Shown: positions 46,716-59,127, counted from the stretch's first letter. The stretch: 64,000 nucleotides of DNA from Siphonodentalium dalli (GCA_032622095.1 CP136061.1:128788754-128852753); one strand, 5' to 3'. The notes: a model not told the origin generated them from the letters alone. Numbers and translations are program-made.

Positions 46716-49366
46716 TTTTTAGCTCAACTTAATTGACGAAGTCAGGTTTGAGTTGTTGCCATGGGTTGGCGTCCGTCGTCCGTACGTGTGTGCATCCGTC
46801 AACAATTTCCTTTGTCTCACCCTACAGGCCACATCCTTCACCCGACCGTCACCACACTTGATACGGAACTTCGGGGTGATCTCTAGATGGGAGCCATCGA
46901 TTATTTCTGAAATTCGTTAAAACACATGGCCACCAGCAGCCATCTTGGATTTCAAATTTGAATCCATCGGCACACAATGCAGCCCGCATATATCGAAGAA
47001 ATGTTTTGTAATTTTACAGGCATGATTATGATCACTTCTAGGCGAGAGCTATCGAATTTGAACGAATTTCGACGAAAAACATGGTCGCCGGCAGCCATCT
47101 TGTATTTTACTCTTTGCGTGATTAAAAGCTTTGGCTCACCCTACAGACCATGTCACCAAACTTTATATGCATCTTCAGGGTGACATCCAGATGGGAGCGA
47201 TCGATTTTTTTCCATCTTGGATTTACTCTTTGCATGACTAAATTCTTTAGTTGTTTCTTCAGCACAACCCACAGGTCACATCTCTCGTCCGATCGTCACC
47301 AAACTTCATACGGATCTTTGGAGTGATCTCTAGATGGGAGCTAACGATATTTTCCGAATTTCGTTTAAAAACATGGTCGCCAGCGGCCATCTTGGATTTT
47401 ACTCTTTTCATGACTAAAATCCTTTGGCACACTCTACATGCCACATCCCTCGTCCAAACTTCATATGGTTCTTTTGGGGTGATCTCTAGGTGGAAGCTGT
47501 CCATTTGTCCGAAATGTGTTAAAAAACATAGCTTCATGCAGCCATCCTGGATTTCACATTTGAATCCATCGACACACCCTGCAGCCCACATTTATAGGAG
47601 AAATGTTTGAAATAAAAATAATTTCATTTATACAATACAATCCATTTACGGAAACTTTTTGACTTTCCTTCCCTATAATTCTAGTAACTGCTCAGCGTAA
47701 AATTATCAACGCCTCCGCAAGTTCAGCTGCAGTGTCATTGACATTTCGTTTATTTAAGTATTTTGTCGGTTACAATTCATTCTAGCCAATTTTCAAATGA
47801 ATATGGACAAGTCGGTTTCTCAGAAAATAAAAAGAAAGTGTCAATGACACTGTAGCTCGACTTGTGATGGAGTTATTTTTTTTGCTGAGCAAAGAATAGA
47901 ATGATAAAGAAGGACAGTCAAAAAGTTAAAGTAAATGTCTTGTGTTGTGTATTTGAAATTATATTCATTGCAAACATTTTGAACACCAATAAATGTGGGC
48001 TACAGTGTGTGGTGATGGATTCAAATTTGAGATCCAAGATGGCAGCCATTTTTATAACGGATTTCGGAAATAATCGATGACTCAAATCTAGAGGTCACCC
48101 CGAGATCCATATGAAGTTTGGTGACTATTGTATGAGTGATGTTGCCTGTAGGGTGTGCTGAAGGATTTATCCATGCAAAGAGTAAAATCCAAGATGGTCG
48201 CTGGCAGCCATGTTTTTCAACGAATTTCGGAAATAATGGATAGCTCCCTTATGGAAGTCACCCTGAAGATCCATATACATTTGGTGATGATCGGATGTAG
48301 GATGTGGTCTGCAGTGTGTGCTAAAAGATTTAGTCATGCAAAGAGTAAAATCCAAGATGGCTGCCGGTCGCCATGTTTTTCATAAAAAAAATTGTTAAAA
48401 TTCGATGGCTCCCATCTACAGTTGATCCTAAACAAAACTGTAAATTTTCAAAACATTTCTTCGATAAATGTGGGATGCAGGGTGTGCCGATTTATTAAAA
48501 TGTGAAATTTAATAAAAATGGCGTCTGGTGGTAATTTTTTTCAATTCCAAAAATTCTATAACTCACATCTAGAGGTCACCCAAAAGATCCATATGAAGTT
48601 TGGTGCCGATCGAATGAGTGATGTGGTCTGTAGGGGGTTCCAAAGGAGTTAGTAATGCAAAGAGTAAAATACAAGGTGGCTCCCGGCGGCCATGTTTTTC
48701 ATCGAAAATCGTTCAAATTCAATAGGTCTCACCAAGAAGTGATCACAATCATGCCATTAAATTTACAAAATATTTCTTCAATATGTGCGGGCTGCACGGT
48801 GTGCCTATGGATTCAAATTTGAAATCCAAGATGCCTGCTGGCGGCAATGTTTTCAAACGTATTTCAGAAATAATGGATGACTCCCATCTATAGAGGTCGC
48901 CACAAAGATCCATATGCAGTTTGGTGATGATCGGATAAGGGGTGTGGCCTGTAGGGTGTGCCAAAGGATTTAGTCATGCGAAGAGTAAAATCCAAGATGG
49001 CTACCGGCGGCCATATTTTTCATCGAAAATCTTTCAAATTCGATAGCTCCCATCTAGAGGTGATCCTAAACATCCCTGTAAATGTTTCACAACATTTATC
49101 CAATAAATGCGGGCTGCAGAGTGTGCCGAAGGATTAAAATTTGGCTGCCGGTGGCTATGCAAAAATTGACGGCTCCCATCTTGAGGTCACCCCGAAGATG
49201 CATATGAAGTTTGGAGATGATCGGATGGGGGATGCAGCCTGTACGGTGAGCCAAAGGAAATTGTTGACGGACGCAAGCAAGCACGCATGGACGTCCAGAC
49301 GCATGGACGACGGACGCCAACCCATGACAATAGCTCAAGCTTGAATTCAAGTCAAGTTGAGCTAAA
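46716..49366. mobile_element. Second foldback-like palindromic element (family D units)
   Basis: Ends TTTTTAGCTCAACTT and AAGTTGAGCTAAAAT are inverted, followed in each arm by TGGGTTGGCGTCCGTCGTCC. Arms (about 46,716-47,750 and 47,840-49,366) are built of family D units with CCATCTTGGATTT, CACACCCTGCAG and ATCTCTAGATGGGAGC motifs, in opposite directions on the two sides. The middle is itself a dyad (TTTTTGACTTTCCTTC / GAAGGACAGTCAAAAAG). The right arm has more units. Structure as in foldback elements; no transposase seen. Confidence 0.75.
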
Positions 49367-49747
49367 ATGAGTCATTTGCTCACAGTTTGGTGGCTGTGTT
49401 CAGTCCAGCGTAGCATGGGACTGAACTCTGTCTTCCAGTTTGAATAAAACGCTGAGTAATTGGATATAATTTGCTCATCAGAAAACAAGTACTCATCTTA
49501 GTGAAAATTACAACTTTAGATTTTTGGATTCCCGTTTGTGTAATTGCAAAGAATACATGCAAATTTGTCGATGTGTTCTTCAATATTGTACTTGTTGTTT
49601 ATTGGAACACTAGACTACAGATGGAAAATTATATTAACACAGAGAACGGGCAACCATTTTGGTAATCTAGCTCGGGCTAGTTACTGCATTAGAGAATGCC
49701 CTGCTGTGCATACACATGCATCTTTGTCGCATATAATATAACAAGAA

Positions 49748-50250
49748 AACCAATGTCAGAAATGGTAACGCGCTCAAGATCATATATTATATACCCATGA
49801 TTGTAATTATAGATTATAAAATATATTGGTTTCGCGAATGACCAACTCAGAATTCCGTTAAAATAACAAAAAACAACCAGCACCTAATTAACGAACCGGC
49901 GGCCGACTCGGCCGTCTCCGACCACAACCCCCAGTGGGCTGCAGAACGAAAAATGTCTATAAAAGTTGAAATATAAGACTTACAAATTATCTTTTTTCAT
50001 TTCTTTTATTTGTAATTGGCATAGCTTACCACAAACCAAAACTCAACATTATTGACATAATGTTAACGACAATAAACGAAATTGAAATTCCCAACTACCC
50101 CTTTTACCGGACTCGGCCTCCGGTTCGCAGTTCGACTTTTAATCCTCCCAAAAATTCCCAGTTCTATAAATAAAACCCCCCATGCGCCCAGGCGAAACAA
50201 GAATTTCTACAGTAGTATACACGCGGCGCGCGTAATAATAGCTGAAACAG
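49748..50250 (-). repeat. Family B, inverted partner of 36,850-37,345
   Basis: Mirror of the 36.85-kb copy. The two copies face each other 12.4 kb apart and enclose both foldback-like elements. The match begins at GTCAGAAATGGTAACGCGCT, where the 37.3-kb copy abuts a coding-like frame. Confidence 0.85.
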
Positions 50251-50887
50251 GGTAGAGCCTTTATTGAGATTTGCGCACATTTTGATTTTAGACAAAGCCT
50301 TTATTCATCGCGCACATTTTAATCGCTGAATTATTTGGATTTAAAAAAAAAATATTAAACATTTTAATTATGTTTTAGATTGAGCTCCTTGATCAATTAA
50401 AAACATATATATTGTTGTTTACTTAAATAAAAAAAATTTAAATCAAAATTTTGATGAAAAAAGTAACGTTATTGGCATTGGTTCATAATGGACTTAATTT
50501 ATTCTGGAATAAGCCCATAATGGAATTATACCCATTATTTCGTTGTATGGCGCGGGTCACAGTGAAAACACATTACAAAGGGCGTACATATGACGCTGTA
50601 ACATATCCCAGTGCAAATAGGTTCATATTGGACCTTAATATACACATAGGTCATATTGGACTTATTTGATTCTGAAATAAGCACATTGTGAACTTTAATT
50701 AAAAACAAATAATTTATTTATTTAATACACTTTTTTAAATCAAAATTTGGAGAGAGAAAAAAACTAACACCGTTATAACCTCCGCCAGGGTACCACGAGT
50801 CACCACACCAGATTCGGTTGAAATCGATCCAGGGGTCTGGGAGAAACATCCGCGAACAGACAGACATATCCTATACTCGTTCCCATG

Positions 50888-51000
50888 GTGGTTTCCATTT
50901 TATAACACGATATCATAGGGTGGTGTTGCGTCTTACTAGGAAACATTGCACTGAAAAACAAATTTCCATCAGTTCTCACAGATGTTCACTGTTGTTGTTG
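50888..51000 (+). repeat. Family E repeat copy
   Basis: Direct copy of 46,320-46,470, about as diverged as other old repeats here. Just upstream (50,800-50,875) is a block containing GAAATCGATCCAGGGGTCTG and GCGAACAGACAGACATA, of the type common in interspersed invertebrate repeats. Confidence 0.6.
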
Positions 51001-51389
51001 ATATTATTATTACATAGTCATGGGTATATGGTTGGGTATCGTTGGAGACCCTCTATGTATTATGTCACTGTTTGCATGGTCCCCGGAATCGGACCGTCAT
51101 GTAACAAAACAGAGCATGATTTCATGATTTAAACGCCATATATGACTCAACTGGTGAAACCATAAACGCATTTATAATATGTATTATTTACAATTTCGGG
51201 CGCTCGACTAAACATTAAAGACATATTATTGACTTAATTGTTCGGGTGCGATAAACTTATAAGTTAGTAATCAGGCGCTGTGCCAACCTGGTGAATGTAT
51301 ATATAATTATACTAACATCACCGAAAATTTCAAAGAAATCGACAATTCCACTCCATAGAAAACATTGTCTGAATTAACTACACTCAACA

Positions 51390-51500
51390 GGGGGGGGGGG
51401 GGTCTGCAAAAAAAATCCGTATATAGGGTCGGGGTGGGTGGGTGGTCCAGAGGCGGAAAAAACGGTGCTTGTAAATTTTTTCCAAAATGTGTTTTTATCA
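51390..51500 (+). repeat. Family F copy
   Basis: A 12-base G run, TCTGCAAAAAAAATCCG, GGGGTGGGTGGGTGGTCC, GGCGGAAAAAAC and TGTAAATTTTTTCCAAA. Order matches the 30.4 and 52.9 kb copies. Chance frames only. Confidence 0.5.
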
Positions 51501-52894
51501 AACAATTTACAAGTACTGACCATGTAATGTTGTTTGTAAGCATGTTAGTACCATGCTTGTTGGTATAGGGCTATATAGGCAGCTAAAGTGACTCTTTAGC
51601 CTCAGATTTAGCAACATTCTGGATTTCACAGTATCCCGGACCACTTCATAGTGGACCACCGTATTAACGTTCAGGAAACTTATGATCAACGGAAGAAATA
51701 TTTAGTAACAAAATTAATATATCACCCAGTTGTATTATCTGAATAAAAGTAATAAAACAAAAAAACTCTATCACAAATTGGATACTACATGGTGAATACT
51801 CAATGATGACCACTAGTAGATATAATTAACCTGATTGTTGCATAACATGAAATTGAAAAGGGTATCTCATAAATTTCTAATGTCTGAAATACTGTCTTGT
51901 TCTGGCATGTAATCAAATTTATTCCTTCTGGTTATTTCTCATCTTGAATGATTGCAAGTAATGTTAATTTGCAACAATTATCCAAATAAAACTGAATTGG
52001 TTATGATGAATGACATTACTGTTTACTGCTCAGACAATCCCAAATGAAGGTGACGCTATTCTCATTGAATTTCCGAACTTCATATGGGAGCTTTACTGCT
52101 CAACAAGACGAAACTAAAATACTAATTGTATACTGTTATCACTTACAAATAGATGAACTGAAATAATGTGATGAATTCAGATACATTGAGAAATGACATT
52201 CAATTCTTCATGCTGGTCTATCACCATACCAAACCACATCAAAATTTGACAACCGACACTTAACTTATATTGCAAAAACTTTGTATGGACTGAATTTCAT
52301 AAAGTCGAACAGGGCCCATAACTCTGGTAGGCATTGGTGGTCACAACCCGCGATATTATGCATATTCGTCCCCCATTTCTGGTCCGTCATCATGCCATAG
52401 GGCATCAAATATGACAACTGACTCTTGAGTTAAAATTCAAAATGTTTGTACGGACAGACGGCTCGAGACGTCAACTATATACCCGCCGACTAATATCGGG
52501 CAGTATAATAACCATATATCTATGTGTATACCTAACCAAAAAACAATTCCCCTCCCCACCCCATTCCGTTGGATAAGACTAAAGAGTTCTTTGATCATGC
52601 ACATATAATTGTGGAACCCCTGACCTGTTTACCACTATTTACACTGGCCAGTGTTCTCTGTCAGACACAACACACTCGATATATTAAGGCTATAATGGGG
52701 TCTAGGGCAATTTGTGACATATAGTGTACCTACACAATGCTTAATAGTGTTGTTAGATACTGAAAACACCAGGAAACACATGGAAATACAGTATATTTTT
52801 CGTTTTTCTGATTTGTGTTTACCAATTAGTAAGGCAGTTAACACAGTTATTGAAGAACGGCTAAAAAAACCCTCTGAAATTTTGATAAAAACAT
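51501..52894. other. Mostly unassigned; diverged repeat near 52.2-52.5 kb
   Basis: Text such as GGGCCCATAACTCTGGTAGG and CATCAAATATGACAACTGAC with ACGGACAGACGG is typical of interspersed invertebrate repeats; two GTCATCACCATAC/GTCATCATGCCATA-like subunits are visible. Confidence 0.35.
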
Positions 52895-53035
52895 GAGAAA
52901 CGGGGGGTGGGTCCCCAAAATTTTGGAGGAAATTTTTTTTTTTTTTGCAAAAATGGGGTGGTGGGTCCCTCGAGGTCGGAAAAAAAACTTTTTGGGCCCG
53001 ATATGTGCAATTTTTTTCCAGACCCCCCCCCCCGC
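52895..53035 (+). repeat. Family F copy
   Basis: GGGGGGTGGGTCCCC, a 14-base T run, GCAAAAATGGGGTGGTGGGT, GGTCGGAAAAAAAAC, TTTTTTTCCAGA and a C run. The clearest copy of the family. Confidence 0.5.
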
Positions 53036-54409
53036 ACTCAATTGTAAATATTTACATCTCGATTCGGGACGCAACAATCGGCAATAAACTAACGCAAACG
53101 ATTTCGCCATCTAGAGTCATCGCATTTAATTAATATATAAGAATGACGGTGTGTGTTGTCAATTTGGATTAATATTCATAAAACTAACTACTTTGAGCCA
53201 TAATATTCTCCATTTCGATTGTATCACCCTACCGGAGTGTTTCACATCACTGAACCGCTTGCCTCTTCTGTCATTGAATAGGTTCATATTTAGTTGGTTG
53301 GGTCTCATTATTTTAGCGTATATACAATTAGCGTACACATATTTTTTTTTAAATAATGAAATCGGATATGGGAATTTTAAAGCCACTTGGCGGTTTGCAC
53401 TCTAAAAGACACCTGATAATATTCGCTTCTGAGGTTTTCCCGAAATCGAAATAGGTCGATAATTACTTGTATTACATTTTTACGACATTTTATGTTCCAG
53501 AAAGACGCCACGAAGTCTTAAAAAATGTTTAACACAATGTTTGGGTCCCAAACAAAAGCAGCCATGTGTACGGCATGGAACAGAAAAGAGCATGGACAGA
53601 ATTTGGAAGCTCATTCATGTCCGATTAAATTTAAATCATCTAGAATATAACGAATATATAACTGATGCGGAAATCTCATGCTTACCAGTTAGCGATTTTG
53701 TTCCATATATGAACACCATGATGGATGTTTCCGCATATGTGAGGGAATTGTAACCTTTATGTCATCTGAAGGGAACCACAAATCCTGTTTATGCACAAAT
53801 GAGATGCAATTGTGGCCGAGAACGATTCGCTCGTGCAATTAAATTGGAATGTGTCCTGTCTGTAATTTACGAGGATCGCGACGTGAATAAAATAGTTTCA
53901 ATTATATACAGGTAAACCACTGGGTAATCTAATGTTCAGTTTCAATAATTAGAAAGAGGTAATGTTCCCTTCGGTGTGTAGTCAATTTGTTGCCAAACCA
54001 CAATATATAGACTTGGGCCGAACAGACATTTGTACGGTTCAGGGTATCGTTTGGAATCTTAATAACAAAATTGATCAAGGTTTCAATATAATTTGAATTC
54101 GTATGTAGCGCGTTAAATCGAATTCACCTAATTATTCCGTTTTAATTACGTTTTAGTTTGAGCCTATGTGATCCTATGTCTTTTCGGTTTAATCTGGTTT
54201 AATTGAATGCCATAAAACTGTTTTCTCCTCAAATGCAGACAAGTCTCAATCACGAAACCTAAAAATTATGCATACGTAAATAGAAAGGAAGTGGTCGACG
54301 AGAGTGGTCGATAAATACACGAGACGCCGATCTACAGAGTGTAATACTCTCAAAAACAAAACAGCACAAAACAGAAGTCATCGTATTCAAACTGTTTTCA
54401 ATTGTTCGT
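53036..54409. other. Unassigned AT-rich DNA
   Basis: Opposing frames (53,151-53,405) and a 70-codon frame (53,541-53,753) show no domain. Confidence 0.4.
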
Positions 54410-54515
54410 ACTTGGGTGAGACAAACGCTCTTTATCTTGACCATACAAGGAATGGACTAACAAATAGCGCTCTTTATCTTGGCCATACCAGGAATGGACT
54501 AACAATTATCGCTCT
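54410..54515 (+). repeat. Tandem ~42-bp units
   Basis: CGCTCTTTATCTTG-CCATAC and AGGAATGGACTAACAA occur twice in succession, with a third partial CGCTCTTT. The AACGCTCTTTA motif also recurs at 2,946, 2,989, 20,012 and 20,184 and inverted near 58,410. Confidence 0.75.
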
Positions 54516-54627
54516 TTCTTGTTGCACGCTGAAGAAAACCGAGTCCGTATTTGCTACAAATTACAAGTACAGTTTAGTAAACTCAATCATTGTCTTGAAG
54601 TTGAAATAAAAGGTCGGCCGACCACAG

Positions 54628-55258
54628 TGTCCCCCGACAACGTGGCAAGTCGATGCCGCTTTGTTAAAGAAATTAAAAAAAATGTTGAAATATTCTAAGT
54701 CGAAAGGGTTAATAATTCCGTAAAAAAATAATTTTTCCATCATCTATATACATGTTGCACATCTCCAATATGTGGGTAACAATACTCTGAAGTTTCAAAT
54801 ATTTACGATCAAAACTGTAGGAGGAGTTGATTACACCATGAATGTACCCTCATACAGAAAATTATAAAAAATGTTTTTCAAAGTCGAAAGGCCCTTAACT
54901 CTGGGGACAAATCATTGGATCAAACTCAAATTCGAACTTGACCTGTATTTTGATATCAATGACTCACAAAAAAACGGAATTTTCAATTGAACAGTCCAAA
55001 CTTGAGTTATCATCCGGAAACCAAAGAAAAAAGTAGAAAAGTTAGAAGTAAAACAAAGTTGAAAAAAGGGAAATAACTCCATAAAAGAACATCGGATCAA
55101 ACCCAGAATTGCAGAGTACACGTGTTCTTGGTTGAGACAGCTACATACCAAGTTTCAATCAAATCGGATGATCATTACTGGAGTTATAACTCCGGACGCA
55201 CGGACCGGACGGACGGGCTGATTACAATAGTCCCCCAAAAATAAATTTTTCGGGGGAC
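54628..55258. mobile_element. Possible element with GTCCCCCGA ends
   Basis: Begins GTGTCCCCCGACAACG and ends TTTTTCGGGGGAC, giving short inverted ends. The right part (AAGTTTCAATCAAATCGGAT, ACGGACCGGACGGACGG) is of a type widespread in invertebrate interspersed repeats. No target duplication identified and no coding content. Confidence 0.35.
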
Positions 55259-55632
55259 AAAAAGGCAGATACCAACAACCCAACATAGCATACGAGAAAG
55301 GACAATATACTGAATGGATTGTGAGGATAATGCAATTGAGACAGAAAAAACTTTATTATGCAATGTATGAAGTATAGTGAAACGCGCGACAGGTTTTTCA
55401 TTGACATTTTAGCACAAATACCCGAATTTCAATATATGAATGAATAAATTCATATTTCTTATGAAAAACGAAAATAAATATGCACGTCTCGATGGATTCG
55501 GCCAAACAGCGTATTTAAACTGTGGGTACGAGCGGTCTTTTATATTTAAAAATACGACAACAAATATTTAATCAAAATATTGGACAACCCGAGTCCCAGA
55601 AAATCGGGACAATCCGACCAAAAATTTACGTT

Positions 55633-55742
55633 CCGGGCCGGGTTGTCTCTGTACCGAGCCGGGTGTCCCTGTATCTGGTCGGGTTGTCCCTGTATCGTAT
55701 CTGACCGGGTTGTCCCTGTACCGGACCGGTTTGTCCCCGGAT
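55633..55742 (+). repeat. GC-rich minisatellite, ~24-bp unit
   Basis: Four to five degenerate units of the form CCGGGTTGTCCCTGTAYC. The unit varies by small indels. Ser/Arg/Thr-rich chance frames cross it. Confidence 0.8.
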
Positions 55743-56040
55743 AGTCCCGCTTCCGTTGAGCTGAACGTGGACCAACTATATATGAGAGTGAACTTAAAGA
55801 TCGACAAACCGATTTGGATGTATGAGATTGATTGACATACACATATACACTTACATGCTTATGTCGTTTTCAAACTATAGTTCACAATATATGTGTCAGT
55901 AGGTGGATTTTATACACGACGACGACACATATATGCACGGGGTCTGTTGTGTGTCCTTCTTTGAATTTCCATCTGTATACCACTTTTCGATAATATAATA
56001 AAATTATCAATTTGCAAAAATAACTACGTGTTTGGGGCGG

Positions 56041-56282
56041 TCATATATATCCTTTACTTTTATATCCAAAATCCAGAAACGTTGGCCTATAATTACACCC
56101 CATCTCGAAGAGTGTACGTATAATATAACGGATTACATCCGTCCGTCTGTGCGTTTGTTCGTCCATCCGAGCAAAACTATCAGCCATTAGTTGTCGGATC
56201 TGAATAACTTTTGGTATGAAGGTTTGCCCCTCAAATAAGCTGTCAATGGCATTGTTCATCTTTTCCGTTATAATGCTTTGTA
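56041..56282 (-). repeat. Interspersed repeat interrupted by the MULE-like MITE (left part)
   Basis: Contains the ACGGATGTAATCC and GACGGACG motifs usual in invertebrate repeats. Removing the MITE joins it to 56,678-56,990. An 86-codon minus-strand frame lies here (starting within the MITE edge) but has no recognisable domain. Confidence 0.4.
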
Positions 56283-56291
56283 TGTCTGAAC

Positions 56292-56668
56292 TAGACGCCA
56301 CAACCGTCCAATCTCGCTACTCTCACCAGGGACGGTCTCGGACAATCGCCATTTCGACCAGTCACATGATCTCCGGTCATGTGATCCATACCCGGAAGCG
56401 ATTGCATGTCGGCAGACATTTTTTCACAACAACGAAACTGCGCTCATCGATTCTCATCAAATGTAAGTAAACTGAGTTATGTTTTCAAATAACTTCGATG
56501 CAGTCATCAACTAATGGTATAATATGACGCGCGGATTGGTTTTTAGGTCCCCAGTACGATTTAATTTGATTTACCAGCAGCTTGAATTGGTGCACATGGC
56601 GTTCTGCGTTTTCAACGTATTAGCCCCCACGACCCATTCGTAGCGAGATCGGACGGTTGTGGCGTCTA
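56292..56668. mobile_element. MULE-like MITE with 9-bp target-site duplication
   Basis: Terminal inverted repeats start TAGACGCCACAACCGTCC and run to CTCGCTAC (about 29 bp, one or two mismatches). TGTCTGAAC lies directly outside both ends (56,283-56,291 and 56,669-56,677). A 9-bp duplication suits MULE-type elements (Merlin is an alternative). The 377-bp interior is not transposase-like; it contains CATGATCTCCGGTCATGTGA, CCCGGAAGCG and a splice-donor-like AATGTAAGTA, as if a gene 5' end had been captured. Confidence 0.75.
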
Positions 56669-56677
56669 TGTCTGAAC

Positions 56678-56990
56678 CTGATTGGTTTCTATCCGTCTGC
56701 GCAGATATTTCAAGCATGGCTTTTTAGATCTCGATGAAATTTAGTATATCTGGTGGTTCGTAATTTGTGAGTGCTCTCAAAAGATGGGTTATTGACGTTC
56801 GCGTTTTCGGTTCTATAGTTATCCTTCTTTTGTATCTGGAAATAATGGTTTTCCGTTCATCTGCGCAAATATCTCAGCCATTGATAACTTGCAATGAAAT
56901 GTACAATTACTCTAGTAGCTCATGGTGGTTCTGTATGCACTTGTATGTCCAGAGCAAAACTCTTCATGAATCCACTAATTGAACGTACAC
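56678..56990 (+). repeat. Interspersed repeat, right part, with two ~170-bp units
   Basis: Units share TTCYRTYC-TCTGCGCAAATAT-like and GATGAAATTTA/CAATGAAATGTA-like blocks followed by TGGTGGTTC. Strongly diverged. Confidence 0.45.
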
Positions 56991-57139
56991 GAACAATATT
57001 TGGTTGGTAACACATTTCCCATTGACGGCGAAATGGGTCAAATGGCCACGCCCCTTTTTGCGCGAAGTACTACCACCCGTCGTGACTATATCTCCAGAAC
57101 CGTTGGACATAGGGGGTCGTGTGACCACTTAAAGTGTGC

Positions 57140-57485
57140 GGAATGGCCACATTATGGGGGGTCAGTAATACATTTTCATATCCAAAAGTCAATGTTTTTA
57201 AGATAATTGCCAAAAACCCAAAAAAATCCATTTTTGAGGGCCTGAACCCCAATTTTGGGGTTCAGCACTTTTATCTCAAAGCTGAGCCCCCAATTATAAT
57301 TTTATTTATCTATATCCATCGGTGCCACATATAGGTATAACTTCTGTACCATTATCGGGGGGGGGAGGGGGGGTTGACCTTCAAGGAGCTCTTGACCCTG
57401 AAAATCCACATTATGGGGGGGGGGGTCAGTAATACATTTTCATATCCAAAAGTCAATGGTTTTTAAGATAATTGCCAAAAACCGA
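57140..57485 (+). repeat. Direct repeat pair around a G-run region
   Basis: CCACATTATGGGGGG, GTCAGTAATACATTTTCATA, TCCAAAAGTCAATG and TAAGATAATTGCCAAAAAC occur at about 57,148 and 57,407. G-rich runs lie at 57,357-57,378 and 57,414-57,425. Confidence 0.85.
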
Positions 57486-57924
57486 TTTCAGCATGTAATG
57501 CGCCACAAGTATACAATACCACAAGGACACTTTTTAAAGAACTATCCGCATTCTCTGATCAACGTAAGAGCACAATTGACCACACACAATGGGATTAGCT
57601 GGAAATTGCTGCTGAGGATGTGTTGACCCCGACACACAACATGAGCTCTTCCCGACTGAACATGCCTTGGAAACTGGTGTGCTTTACCAAAAATCAGGTA
57701 ACAATTGTGCTCTAATCAACAGAAATGTACAGATTGAACAAAACAGGTTTTCAAAATTTGTTATCAACATTTAACAGCTAATCTGATTTAAGTGACCAAG
57801 CTATGAAACATGCTAAACACTTTTACTAAATGGAACGACCAGCTGTTTGCTTCATGCAGCAGCAGAAGAATAGGGGGCTCGTTAGAGCCACATCTAAAAA
57901 TAGAATCTTTGGGTCTAAAATTGT

Positions 57925-58110
57925 TTGTACTAAAATATTCCCAAAATATCAAAAACCCAAAAAATTTTTCAAAAATTCCAAAATTTATTTTTTCCAAAAA
58001 ATTTCAAAAACCCTAAAATTAATTTTTTCCACAAAAAAATTCAAAACCCCCAAATTATCCAAAAAAGAAAAAATTTCAAAACCCTCAAAATTATTTCTCT
58101 AAAAAAAAGT
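57925..58110 (+). repeat. A/T-rich degenerate minisatellite
   Basis: Repeats of CCAAAAAATTTCAAAAACCC-like units, about 28-35 bp, four to six times. The Lys/Phe-rich frames across it are compositional artefacts. Confidence 0.75.
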
Positions 58111-59127
58111 TTAAATAAAAAATTTATAACGAGTTTTTTCGGTTTCTGATAATCTCGATATTAAAATATCGAATGTTAAATTATTTGCGCGTAATATCTT
58201 TCGTTATTTTTTTGTTCAACCAAGGTTTCAATGTATTTATTAATCGATGTTTAGAAATATCTTTATACCAATTATATGTGTATGGACAGTCGCTGTAATG
58301 TTGGACATTGTGACCAACGGTATGAATGCATACATTCCAGTGTTTAACGGACGCAGTTCATATAATTGTCATACCTGAAAATAGACACCATTACTTTTTA
58401 CATAAATAATAAAGAGCGTTTATTCTTTACTTATCTCTATATGAAGTTATTGAGTATATGACAGGCGTGTATTTTCGTCAATTATTGGAAGTATTGAAAT
58501 GTACTATGTTGAATTACTAACGGTCGAAAATGGTAAGGCGAAATTACAACCCTCCAGAATGAATTGTCATATTGAATGAATGATCATTTAATCTCAGCCA
58601 TTTTTACATGGAACATGAGCGATGTACACTCAATCACACACGCCACATTGGTGTTAACAATGTGTCTTTCACACCTTTGCTTTACCAAATGAATTCTATT
58701 ATTTCCCCGGTCACAGCTATATGGTATTCAGAAAACAAATCGATTTAGAACAAAACGAGTTAGTATCAATTAAGGTTGATAAACTGTGTCATTCACGCGA
58801 TAATTAGTTATCCATAAAACATGCATACATATTAAGTCAGGTCGTGAGACACTCAATTATACAAATTGCTTTGATCACATTGTTATAACAACATTACGTA
58901 ATAACCCCTTATCACTCCAGTCACACTTACGATCATTTTGTATGCCGAAAACTACAGGTAGCACCGATGATGTAACATTATATCACTGCTATTGTACCAA
59001 TGATAAATTCAGACATGTTCTATGTTTAGAAATAGATAATCTGCAGGTGTTCACTTGACAAGAGATTTTGTACACTCAATCACAGACCAACGTGATAATA
59101 CCAGCCCACACCCAACCCCCAAGTTAC
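58111..59127. other. Unassigned AT-rich DNA
   Basis: An inverted AACGCTCTTTA motif near 58,410. Otherwise nothing recognised before the scrambled ATPase fragment. Confidence 0.4.

Noticed and set aside
52847-53133. Gly/Lys-rich frames around 52.9-53.1 kb
   Set aside because: They cover the homopolymer-rich family F repeat and occur on both strands.
55546-55842. Thr/Arg/Asp-rich minus-strand frames
   Set aside because: Compositional frames across a minisatellite.
57810-58102. Lys/Phe-rich frame resembling a basic protein
   Set aside because: Produced by the A-rich minisatellite at 57.9-58.1 kb.
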